Part shown: in pieces, positions 1 to 5,597 of the stretch
Position numbering within the stretch: position 1 is the stretch's first letter
How the letters are laid out: each line of letters opens with the position of its first letter
Assembly (NCBI GenBank): GCA_020696885.1
Contig: JAJFMS010000121.1
Location: forward strand, 1-7,818
Direction of reading: 5' to 3'
Length of the DNA stretch: 7,818 nucleotides
Source of the DNA: Armatimonadota bacterium
GTDB taxonomy: Bacteria; Armatimonadota; SYMT01
The notes under the pieces: model-generated
Told to the model about the DNA's origin: nothing
The model's database searches: none
What the model saw: the letters and a program-made list of their open reading frames with translations, nothing else
Program-made: the position numbers and the translations under genes

Positions 1-1986
1 CGGGGCGCGGCCCAGTTGACCGGCGAGGTGCGGGAGGCGGTGGAGCACTTCTGCGGCGGGGTCAACCGGGCGAGGAGCCTGGCGCTGGAGGAGAACCTGC
101 CCTTCGAATTCGAGCTGCTGGAGTACGAACCCGCGGAGTGGCTGCCGGAGGACACGCTGGCCGTGATGCGAGCGTTCTGGTGGCAGCTTACCGGTCGTTT
201 CCCGATCATCTGCCTGCCGGAGCTCCTGCGCCGCAGCGTGGGCGACGGGCCGCTGTTCGAGGCGCTGCTGCAGCCGGAAGGCGCCCAGGAGACGATCTGG
301 CCCCGGGGCGTGCCGCACCCGGACCTCCCGCGTTGGGAAGGCGAGCCGTCCTCCGGCAGCCACCTGGCGGACGGTGCGGCGCCCGGCAGCAACAACTGGG
401 TGGTGGCCTCGTCCCGGAGCACCACCGGGGCGCCGCTGCTCGCGAGCGATCCGCACGTGCCGATCGCGCTGCCCAGCGTCTGGTACGAGGCGTGCCTGCG
501 CGGCGGCGACCTCGACGCGATGGGCGCGATGTACGTGGGGGTGCCCGGCATCTTCTTCGGCCGGAACCGGGAAGTGGCGTGGGGCCTCACCAACAACATC
601 TCCTCGCTGCGCGACCTGTACCTGGAAGAGACGGACGACTTCGACCCCAGCCGCTACCGCCGGCCCGAGGGTTGGAAAGGGGTGGAGACGCGGCACGTGA
701 CGATCCGGGTCCGCGGCAGCTCGCCCGTGCAGATCGAAGTCCGCGAGGTGGACCACGGCCCGATCGTCTCAGACGTGCTGCCGGCCTTCGCGCGGAACGG
801 AGAGACCGTCTCGCTCCGCTGGGTGGGCCGCGAGCCGACGACCGAGCTGGAGACGATGCTGGGCTACGCGCGGGCTGCGTCCGCAGCGGAGTTCCGCGCG
901 CACCTGCGGGGCTGGTCCTGCCCCACCTTTAACTGGGTGATGGCCGACCGAGGCGGCGAGATCGGCTACCAGCTCACCGGGCGGCTGCCGCTGCGCCCGG
1001 CGACGGAGCGGGGTTACCGGTCCGGCTACGATCCGCAGCACCGCTGGGCCGGCTACGTGCCGTTCGAGGCGCTCCCCGCCTGCGCGGAGCCGCCGGAAGG
1101 CTGGCTCGGCTCCGCGAACAATGTCGTGGCGGTAGACTGGCCGTACCCGCTCTCCGGCACCTGGCCCAGCGACTGCCGGATGCAGCGGCTGGTCGGCTTC
1201 CTCAATCGGCCCGGTGCGTTCTCGCCCGCCGATATGGAAGCGCTCCAGATGGACGTGCTCTGCCCGCGAGCGGTGGAATGGGCGCCCCATGCCGTTGCGG
1301 CGCTACGGGAGGCCGGGGTTGCGGACTTCTTGCTGGAGGAGCTGGCCGCCTGGGACGGCGCCTACCCGCAGGAGAGTCGCCCGGCCGCCGTGTTCGAGGC
1401 GTTCTTCGTGCAGTGGGCACGAAGAACGCTGCAGCACCGCTTCCCGCCGGAGCTGCTCACGCACCTGTTCCCCAGCAGCATCGGGCTGGTGGAGCGGCTC
1501 TGGGTTGAGGACGTCGCGGGCTGGTTCGGGGATCCGGAGGCCCGGCTCACCGCGGTGCGAGAGGCCTGGGGCGACGCCCTCGCGTGGCTGGAGGAGCAAC
1601 TCGGGCCCGAGCGAGACGGCTGGAGCTGGGGGAAGGTCCATACCCTCACCCTCCGGCACCCGCTCGGCACCACTCCGCTGCTGCGCGACCTGTTCGAGCG
1701 AGGACCGATCTCCCATCCCGGCACCTGGAACACCGTCAACAACAGCCTCTACGACATCGATCGCCCGTTCGACCAGATCTCCGGCGTGAGCTACCGGCTG
1801 CTGGTGGACTTCGCAGGCTCCACGCTGGGCAGCACGCCCGGGGGCCAGTCCGGCCACCCCGGCAGCGCCCACTACGTGGATCAGGTGCCGGGCTGGGTAG
1901 CGGGGGAGTATCACCGCCTGGACCGTGATCCGGAAACCAGCGAAGGCTGGACGATCCGCTCCGGCGAGCATGACTCCCAGCATTAA
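1..1986 (+). CDS. Penicillin acylase family protein (Ntn hydrolase), 5' end missing
   Basis: The reading frame is open from the first base of the window to TAA at 1984-1986, so the gene starts upstream; the TTG at 16 is only the first start-like codon inside the frame. The visible part is 661 codons. It belongs to the penicillin acylase family, whose precursor cuts itself into an alpha and a beta chain and hydrolyses amides such as beta-lactam side chains or acyl-homoserine lactones. The nucleophile is the Ser at nt 388-390 in GSNNW, which becomes the first beta-chain residue. Family blocks follow: LLASDPHVP, VGVPGIFFGRNREVAWGLTNN, PTFNWVMADRGGEIGY, and SANN at nt 1111-1122, whose Asn is about residue 244 of the beta chain, where penicillin G acylase has its oxyanion Asn (N241). 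GSTPGGQSGHPGSAHYVDQ lies near the C terminus. The beta chain (about 532 aa) looks complete; the alpha chain lacks roughly its first 100 residues or more, including any signal peptide. An extracytoplasmic location is inferred from the family. The substrate cannot be told from sequence. Confidence 0.93.
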   Translation, partial: RGAAQLTGEVREAVEHFCGGVNRARSLALEENLPFEFELLEYEPAEWLPEDTLAVMRAFWWQLTGRFPIICLPELLRRSVGDGPLFEALLQPEGAQETIWPRGVPHPDLPRWEGEPSSGSHLADGAAPGSNNWVVASSRSTTGAPLLASDPHVPIALPSVWYEACLRGGDLDAMGAMYVGVPGIFFGRNREVAWGLTNNISSLRDLYLEETDDFDPSRYRRPEGWKGVETRHVTIRVRGSSPVQIEVREVDHGPIVSDVLPAFARNGETVSLRWVGREPTTELETMLGYARAASAAEFRAHLRGWSCPTFNWVMADRGGEIGYQLTGRLPLRPATERGYRSGYDPQHRWAGYVPFEALPACAEPPEGWLGSANNVVAVDWPYPLSGTWPSDCRMQRLVGFLNRPGAFSPADMEALQMDVLCPRAVEWAPHAVAALREAGVADFLLEELAAWDGAYPQESRPAAVFEAFFVQWARRTLQHRFPPELLTHLFPSSIGLVERLWVEDVAGWFGDPEARLTAVREAWGDALAWLEEQLGPERDGWSWGKVHTLTLRHPLGTTPLLRDLFERGPISHPGTWNTVNNSLYDIDRPFDQISGVSYRLLVDFAGSTLGSTPGGQSGHPGSAHYVDQVPGWVAGEYHRLDRDPETSEGWTIRSGEHDSQH

Positions 1987-2037
1987 TGGAGATCAGTAAT
2001 ACCGATACACTAGACTACGCTGGCTCGCCAGGTGCCT

Positions 2038-2090
2038 CCCCGCAGTCCCAGAGGGACGACCGAACCCTAGCCCAGCGTTTCAACGCTGGG
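2038..2090. repeat. Two-hairpin intergenic repeat, copy 1
   Basis: Hairpin 1 has arms GTCCC (2045-2049) and GGGAC (2053-2057) with the 3-nt loop AGA. Hairpin 2 has 7-bp arms CCCAGCG (2071-2077) and CGCTGGG (2084-2090) around the loop TTTCAA. Between them lies GACCGA and then a short less-conserved spacer ending in TAG. The first 26 bases (2038-2063) match those of copy 2 (2109-2134) at all but one position. The layout resembles REP-like or structured intergenic repeats spread through some bacterial chromosomes. No transposase lies nearby. Confidence 0.85.
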
Positions 2091-2108
2091 ACCCTCGTCC
2101 CCCAACCG

Positions 2109-2161
2109 CCCCGCAGTCCCGGAGGGACGACCGACTGATAGCCCCGCGTTTCAACGGGGCG
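2109..2161. repeat. Two-hairpin intergenic repeat, copy 2
   Basis: This copy starts 71 bp after copy 1. Hairpin 1 is GTCCC (2116-2120), loop GGA, GGGAC (2124-2128). Hairpin 2 has 6-bp arms GCCCCG (2141-2146) and CGGGGC (2155-2160) and keeps the CGTTTCAAC centre. The stem bases differ from copy 1 but still pair, in a register moved by one base, so pairing rather than exact sequence seems conserved. Confidence 0.85.
2141..2160 (-). terminator. Possible terminator hairpin after the zinc finger gene
   Basis: On the minus strand this G/C stem-loop (hairpin 2 of repeat copy 2) begins 7 nt after the TGA of the zinc finger gene. The position suits a terminator, but TATCAG follows instead of a U-run, so intrinsic termination is doubtful. 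It may only protect the 3' end or reflect the repeat's insertion site. Confidence 0.3.
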
Positions 2162-2167
2162 AAGGAC

Positions 2168-2446
2168 TCACCGAGCGGTGATGTTGGGGAGCTCCAGCGG
2201 CACCTCATCCACGTAGCACCAGCCCCATTCCTCGCCGGGCTCGAACGACTGGATGATCGGGTGGCCGGTGGCGTGGAAGTGCCTGGTGGCGTGCTTGTTC
2301 GGCGACGAGTCGCAGCAGCCCACGTGGCCGCAGCTCCGGCAGAGGCGGAGGTGGACCCACCAGTCCCCGGTGCGAAGGCAGTCCTCGCAGCCGGCGGCGC
2401 TGGGGGTTACGTCTTGCACCTGCTCCAGGTGAGTACATTCGGCCAT
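2168..2446 (-). CDS. UBP-type zinc finger domain protein
   Basis: This 92-aa protein is almost entirely one UBP-type zinc finger (zf-UBP/BUZ), the fold that in eukaryotic USP5 and HDAC6 grips the free C-terminal Gly-Gly tail of ubiquitin. Likely metal ligands are C4, H6, C20, C23, C36, C39, C44, H52, H58 and H62, in the family order, with tryptophans W29/W30 and the tail EEWGWCYVDE (about residues 72-81) matching the family's aromatic C-terminal segment. There is no signal peptide or membrane segment, so it is probably cytosolic. The ATG at 2446 is supported by GAGGAG six bases upstream. The gene starts 22 bp after the stop of the flavoprotein gene on the same strand, so the two are probably co-transcribed. 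I recall similar small zinc fingers next to this reductase type in other bacteria but cannot check that here. Its target in a bacterium is unknown; a protein C terminus, or a structural role with the reductase, are inferences. Confidence 0.93.
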   Translation of the reverse strand: MAECTHLEQVQDVTPSAAGCEDCLRTGDWWVHLRLCRSCGHVGCCDSSPNKHATRHFHATGHPIIQSFEPGEEWGWCYVDEVPLELPNITAR

Positions 2447-2452
2447 CGTTTG

Positions 2453-2458
2453 CTCCTC
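2453..2458 (-). promoter_or_regulatory. Ribosome binding site of the zinc finger gene
   Basis: GAGGAG on the minus strand lies 6 nt before the ATG at 2446, inside the 22-bp gap after the upstream gene. It fixes the start and shows the zinc finger is translated independently rather than by stop-start coupling. Confidence 0.75.
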
Positions 2459-2468
2459 TGCAAGCGGG

Positions 2469-4118
2469 TCAGCGGCTGCTGAGATACTGGTGGATGAGCT
2501 GCACCGCCATCGCCCCCTCGCCGACGGCGGCCGCGACCCGCTTCGCCGAGCCGGACCGCACGTCGCCCGCTGCGAAGACGCCGGGCTGGCTGGTCTCCAG
2601 CAGGAACGGCTGCCGGGGGAGGCTCCAGTGGGAGGAAGTAGCCAGATCCGGGCCGGTGCGGATGAAGCCCTTGGCGTCTCGCTCGATCTCGGCGGGCAGC
2701 CAGTCCGTGCGGGGGAGCGCGCCGATGAAGCTGAACACGCCGGGCGTGCGCACGCAGCGCTCTTCCCCGGTCTCCGCGCTCACGATCTCCACCGTCTCCA
2801 GGTGGCCGTTCCCGGACATCCGCCGGATCGTGGTGCGGCAGAGCAGCTCAATGTTGGGCGTCTGCTCGATCCGGTGCACCAGGTAGCTGGACATGCTCTT
2901 GTAGAGGTCGTTGCCGCGGATCACCAGCAGCACCTTCCGCACGTGAGACGCCAGGAACACGGCCGCCTGCCCGGCGGAGTTGCCGCCCCCCACCACCAGC
3001 ACTTCCTCGCCGCTGCAGATCTGCGCCTCGTTCGGGGTGGCGGCGTAGTAAACGCCGGAGCCTTCGAACGCCTCGAACCCGGGCGCTTCCAGCCGGCGAT
3101 ACTCGGCGCCGGTGGCGATCAGCAGGCACCGGGCCGTGAGGGTCTCGCCATCGTCCAGCCGGAGCACCGGGTAGTTGTTCTCGAAAGCGAGGCTCTCTAC
3201 CCGGCTGGGAATGGACAGGTGAGCGCCGAACTTCCGGGCCTGCAGCTCGGCGCGACCGGTGAGCTCGCTGCCGGTGATGCCGGTGGGAAAGCCGAGGTAG
3301 TTCTCGATCCGCATACTGGCCCCGGCCTGGCCGCCCGGGGCCGTGTGCTCCAGTACCACCGTCTCCAGCCCCTCGGAGGCCGCGTAGACGGCCGCGGCCA
3401 GCCCCGCCGGCCCGGCGCCCACCACGGCGAGGTCGAACACCGTGTGCTCCATCACCTGCCGGATCCCGATGGCGTCCGCCAGCTCCCGGTTGGAAGGGTT
3501 GCGGAGCACCACCTTGTAGCCGCAGGCCACCACCGGCGTATCGGCTTCCGTGATGCCGAACTGCTTGAGCAGCTCGTTCACCTGCGGATCGGTCTCCACA
3601 TCCACCCAGGTGAATAGGGCACGGTTCTTGGACAGGAAGTCACGGACCCGGAACGTGTCCTGGGAGTACCGTGAGCCGATCACCCGGAGCCCGGTGAACT
3701 CCGAAGACTGGTGGAGGAGCTGCCGGCGAGCGATGAACGCCTGGAGGATCAGATCGCTGAGGGTGGCGCACCGGTTGAGCACCTTCCCCAGCACGGCGCG
3801 AGGGATCACGAAGACTTCGCAGCCGCGCCGCGCCACCGCGCTGACCACGGCGGTGGAGCCGGTGAGGTGGGAGATGTCGCCGGTGAACTGCCCCCGGTGG
3901 TGGACGACAAGCGTCTTCGGCTCGCCGCCGGTGTAGTCCACCATCTCGATCTCGCCGGCGAGCACTACGAAGACCGGGAAATCTCGCTCCCCCGATCGGA
4001 CCAGCACTTCCCCCTCGGCGTAGCGACGCGGCGACGCCTCGACGCACGCACACAGCTCGGCGAGCTGGGTCTCGCTCAGGGTGGGGAAGGCTGCGGACTG
4101 CAGATCAGGCTCGGCCAT
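2469..4118 (-). CDS. Thioredoxin-reductase-like flavoprotein with N-terminal cNMP-binding-like domain
   Basis: The protein has 549 aa from the ATG at 4118, which has GAGGAG 10 nt upstream. An upstream in-frame start at 4262 would add 48 low-complexity residues and is not favoured. Domains in order: a cyclic-nucleotide-binding/CAP effector-type domain (about 15-135), a thioredoxin-like domain (about 143-220), and a thioredoxin-reductase-type FAD/NAD(P)H module (about 228-549). The FAD site is VGAGPAG (233-239), the NAD(P)H site GGGNSA (377-382), and the C-terminal FAD motif FAAGDV (515-520). At the position of the usual CATC redox motif the sequence reads AATP (359-362). The thioredoxin-like domain has SRYS (149-152) where CxxC would be, though it keeps a TP (194-195) of cis-proline type. 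The nine Cys residues form no CxxC. The effector domain has GDISHLTGSTAVVSAV (80-95) where the consensus has Glu and a Pro-Arg pair, so cAMP binding in the usual way is doubtful. It is probably a cytosolic NAD(P)H-dependent flavin oxidoreductase, heading an operon with the zinc finger gene; the electron acceptor is unknown. Confidence 0.93.
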   Translation of the reverse strand: MAEPDLQSAAFPTLSETQLAELCACVEASPRRYAEGEVLVRSGERDFPVFVVLAGEIEMVDYTGGEPKTLVVHHRGQFTGDISHLTGSTAVVSAVARRGCEVFVIPRAVLGKVLNRCATLSDLILQAFIARRQLLHQSSEFTGLRVIGSRYSQDTFRVRDFLSKNRALFTWVDVETDPQVNELLKQFGITEADTPVVACGYKVVLRNPSNRELADAIGIRQVMEHTVFDLAVVGAGPAGLAAAVYAASEGLETVVLEHTAPGGQAGASMRIENYLGFPTGITGSELTGRAELQARKFGAHLSIPSRVESLAFENNYPVLRLDDGETLTARCLLIATGAEYRRLEAPGFEAFEGSGVYYAATPNEAQICSGEEVLVVGGGNSAGQAAVFLASHVRKVLLVIRGNDLYKSMSSYLVHRIEQTPNIELLCRTTIRRMSGNGHLETVEIVSAETGEERCVRTPGVFSFIGALPRTDWLPAEIERDAKGFIRTGPDLATSSHWSLPRQPFLLETSQPGVFAAGDVRSGSAKRVAAAVGEGAMAVQLIHQYLSSR

Positions 4119-4128
4119 GAGGTCCGTT

Positions 4129-4148
4129 CTCCTCGGCGCTACGCGCCG
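4129..4148 (-). promoter_or_regulatory. Ribosome binding site and adjoining leader hairpin of the flavoprotein gene
   Basis: On the minus strand GAGGAG (4134-4129) lies 10 nt before the ATG at 4118. Directly 5' of it is a perfect G/C hairpin: arms CGGCGC (4148-4143) and GCGCCG (4139-4134), loop GTA. The stem's last base is the first base of the ribosome binding site. Such a stem could affect ribosome access, but no known riboswitch or attenuator pattern is recognised. Confidence 0.5.
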
Positions 4149-4251
4149 CTCCGGGGGTGCTATCGTGCCGGACGACCTCCTCGTCGACCACTGTAATACT
4201 GCACGCGAACCTCCGTCGGCGTCACATGGCGCACCTGGCAACCAGGGAGAG

Positions 4252-4269
4252 AAGGGACGCAAGGGACGC
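4252..4269. repeat. Tandem 9-bp repeat (two units)
   Basis: AAGGGACGC occurs twice head to tail at 4252-4260 and 4261-4269, followed by a decayed third unit (CAAGGACC). It sits about 135-150 bp upstream of the flavoprotein ATG. It could be a direct-repeat regulator site or simple slippage. Confidence 0.5.
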
Positions 4270-4377
4270 CAAGGACCGGAGGGAAGGGTGCGGTGCGTCG
4301 CCGTCCTTCACCACAGCATTTGGCTGATTAACAGGAGTCCCGCGATCCAGCGGGCCGGTGCTCGTTGTGAGTACGCG

Positions 4378-4402
4378 GTCCCTCCGGGTTTGCGGGAGGG
4401 AC
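4378..4402. repeat. Degenerate third copy of the GTCCC/GGGAC hairpin
   Basis: Perfect 8-bp arms GTCCCTCC (4378-4385) and GGAGGGAC (4395-4402) enclose a 9-nt loop. The right side continues GACCG, giving GGAGGGACGACCG as in repeat copy 2, and the outer GTCCC/GGGAC pairing matches hairpin 1 of both copies. The CGTTTCAACG hairpin is absent here, so this is a partial or diverged member. Confidence 0.6.
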
Positions 4403-4426
4403 GACCGGGCAGCCCTATTTTTCCGA

Positions 4427-4449
4427 AGCCCGCTACCGGGCTCGGTAGC
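4427..4449 (-). other. Overlapping alternative hairpins across the esterase stop codon
   Basis: Two mutually exclusive stems share bases: GCTACCG (4432-4438) with CGGTAGC (4443-4449), and AGCCCG (4427-4432) with CGGGCT (4437-4442). The esterase TAG (4435-4433) is inside the structure. No U-run follows on the minus strand, so a role as terminator is possible but weak. Confidence 0.35.
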
Positions 4450-5449
4450 CTTTCCAGACCCACTCCAGCGCTTGCGGGAGCGTCTGCCGGAAGACCCGGC
4501 CGTCCACGTGGCCGGACTCGCGGGCGAAGACGAACTGGTAGGGGTACTTCTTCGCCTTCAGCACCTCGGCCATCCGCTGGTTCGCCATCACCCAGTTGTG
4601 GAGCGTGGCTTCGTCGTCCTTATACCGGTTGTCCGTCTCCCCCACGTGCATCCAGATCCGCAGCGGCTTACGCTTCTCCTTGGGGATGAAGTTCTCGTGG
4701 TACTCCCAGGCGCCGTGCGGGGAGTCCGGGTTGAGCGGGGACTGCTGGTTTACGTAGGTGCCGGAGTAGGAGAGCACGCGGTGGTACAGCTCCGGATGGA
4801 ACCAGGCCATGGTGAACGCACAGGCCGCGCCGGAGCTGCCGCCCATCGTCATCCGGGCGTCCGGGTCCTTGGTGAAGGTAACGCCGTAGTCTTTGGTGAT
4901 CCGCGGCAGGACCTCGGTCTCGATGAACTCGGCGTACTTGCCGGAGACGGTGTCGTACTCCAGGCCGCGCTGGCTGCCCTGGGCATCGCCGCCGCCGGAG
5001 TCGATCATCACCGCCACAATGGCCGGCAGGCGGCGATCCGCGATCATGTTGTCCAGGATGGTGGGCAACTGCCCGTTGCCCATGCTGTCCTGCGATACAA
5101 TGAGCGGCGCCGGCTTGCCGGGCACGTACTGGCTGGGCACGTAAACAGTCACTCGCCGCTGGTAGGGCACCACCTGCCCGGGAGCGGTCTTGCTGATGCC
5201 GGGGTAGAGCTTGCTGTCCGTGGAGCTCATGGTGAACCGGTGGACCATTCCCTTGGGCACGTTCTCCCGCGGCGTCAGTTCCGGCGCGTTGGCGTACGGC
5301 GGCAGCAGCAGGTAATCCCCCGTGTCCGCAGTCGGCGTGTACGGGGTGAACTTCGTAAAGTCGACCGGCGGCGCCTCGGCGGCGGCGGCGCCCGCGACCA
5401 GTATCGCCAGGCCGAGCACAGCGGTCCGGATCATCAATGGTGCTTTCAT
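4433..5449 (-). CDS. Secreted serine esterase, enterochelin-esterase-like alpha/beta hydrolase
   Basis: The protein has 338 aa from the ATG at 5449; the in-frame TTG just before it at 5452 is rejected because GAGGG (5458-5454) sits 4 nt before the ATG but only 1 nt before the TTG. The N terminus is a signal peptide (MKAPLMIRT, then a hydrophobic run and an AAAAEA-type cleavage region near residue 24), so the enzyme is exported. The fold is that of the putative esterase family (Fes/IroE/feruloyl-esterase-like). The nucleophile is in GGSSG, with Ser about residue 205. Other landmarks are YVPSQY before the core, the GETDN segment (about 270-274) that probably supplies the acid, and His in ESGHVDG (about 314). 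It would hydrolyse an ester of unknown identity; siderophore, hydroxycinnamate or sugar esters are all possible. It lies 148 bp downstream of the carboxypeptidase gene on the same strand, so co-transcription is uncertain. Calling it an esterase is safe, naming its substrate is not. Confidence 0.9.
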   Translation of the reverse strand: MKAPLMIRTAVLGLAILVAGAAAAEAPPVDFTKFTPYTPTADTGDYLLLPPYANAPELTPRENVPKGMVHRFTMSSTDSKLYPGISKTAPGQVVPYQRRVTVYVPSQYVPGKPAPLIVSQDSMGNGQLPTILDNMIADRRLPAIVAVMIDSGGGDAQGSQRGLEYDTVSGKYAEFIETEVLPRITKDYGVTFTKDPDARMTMGGSSGAACAFTMAWFHPELYHRVLSYSGTYVNQQSPLNPDSPHGAWEYHENFIPKEKRKPLRIWMHVGETDNRYKDDEATLHNWVMANQRMAEVLKAKKYPYQFVFARESGHVDGRVFRQTLPQALEWVWKGYRAR

Positions 5450-5453
5450 CAAA

Positions 5454-5458
5454 CCCTC
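5454..5458 (-). promoter_or_regulatory. Ribosome binding site deciding the esterase start
   Basis: GAGGG on the minus strand lies 4 nt before the ATG at 5449. With the TTG at 5452 the spacing would be 1 nt, which is why the ATG is preferred. Confidence 0.65.
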
Positions 5459-5467
5459 GAGAAGTGC

Positions 5468-5501
5468 GGCCGGAAAGTCGCGTGAAGACGTGCTTCCGGC
5501 C
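5468..5501. promoter_or_regulatory. Inverted repeat in the esterase leader or promoter region
   Basis: Perfect 8-bp arms GGCCGGAA (5468-5475) and TTCCGGCC (5494-5501) are separated by 18 bp. Inside the spacer GTC (5477-5479) and GAC (5487-5489) can extend pairing. Its nearer end is 18 bp upstream of the esterase ATG. It could be an operator for a dimeric regulator or an mRNA leader stem; no regulator gene is adjacent to choose between them. Confidence 0.5.
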
Positions 5502-5514
5502 CTCCTGTTGGCCC

Positions 5515-5531
5515 GGAGGCGCCCGGCCTCC
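5515..5531 (-). terminator. Candidate hairpin between the carboxypeptidase and esterase genes
   Basis: Arms GGAGGC (5515-5520) and GCCTCC (5526-5531) with a 5-nt loop form a strong G/C stem about 65 bp after the carboxypeptidase stop on the minus strand. There is no U-run. Read toward the esterase it precedes the inverted repeat at 5468-5501, so it could equally belong to the esterase leader. Confidence 0.3.
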
Positions 5532-5597
5532 TCTCCGGATGGGGGGGACGCACGTGGCCTGCATGGAGAAGCGCACGGAAGCGGTTGCAGGTTCCGG

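Larger units (their letters stand above)
1987..2167. other. Convergent intergenic region carrying two hairpin repeats
   Basis: This gap separates the 3' ends of the acylase gene (+) and the zinc finger gene (-). Its first 35 bases or so are noticeably more A/T-rich than the flanking genes. The rest is filled by two copies of a two-hairpin repeat. No open frame with a ribosome binding site is visible. The hairpins may serve as bidirectional transcription barriers, but none is followed by a clear T-run. Confidence 0.8.
4119..4432. other. 314-bp non-coding stretch upstream of the flavoprotein gene
   Basis: It lies between the flavoprotein start and the esterase stop, both on the minus strand. 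It holds the leader hairpin and ribosome binding site (4129-4148), a short tandem repeat (4252-4269), a small stem with arms CCCGC (4339-4343) and GCGGG (4350-4354), and the 8-bp hairpin at 4378-4402. The flavoprotein promoter should lie here, but I find no convincing -35/-10 pair. The open frames that cross it lack ribosome binding sites and family features. Confidence 0.7.

Noticed and set aside
2038..2161. CRISPR array
   Set aside because: Only two units, each with internal hairpins, and the interval between the shared blocks is itself partly conserved, unlike unique spacers. No cas gene is present.
2490..3617. Long open frame (375 codons) on the + strand opposite the flavoprotein gene
   Set aside because: It has no ribosome binding site or family motif, its composition is rich in Arg, Gly, Ala and His, and it lies antisense to a gene with clear motifs. 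Such frames are expected in GC-rich DNA.
4119..4262. Upstream extension of the flavoprotein from an in-frame start at 4262
   Set aside because: The added 48 residues look non-coding and would cover the leader hairpin; the ATG at 4118 has a good GAGGAG.
4403..4422. T-run (4418-4422) after the hairpin at 4378-4402, as a + strand intrinsic terminator
   Set aside because: No + strand gene lies upstream to be terminated, and the T-run is 15 bp away from the stem.
4358..5485. Long open frame (375 codons) on the + strand opposite the esterase gene
   Set aside because: Low-complexity Val/Arg/Gly/His-rich product with no recognisable domain; the opposite strand encodes a signal peptide and a GxSxG hydrolase.
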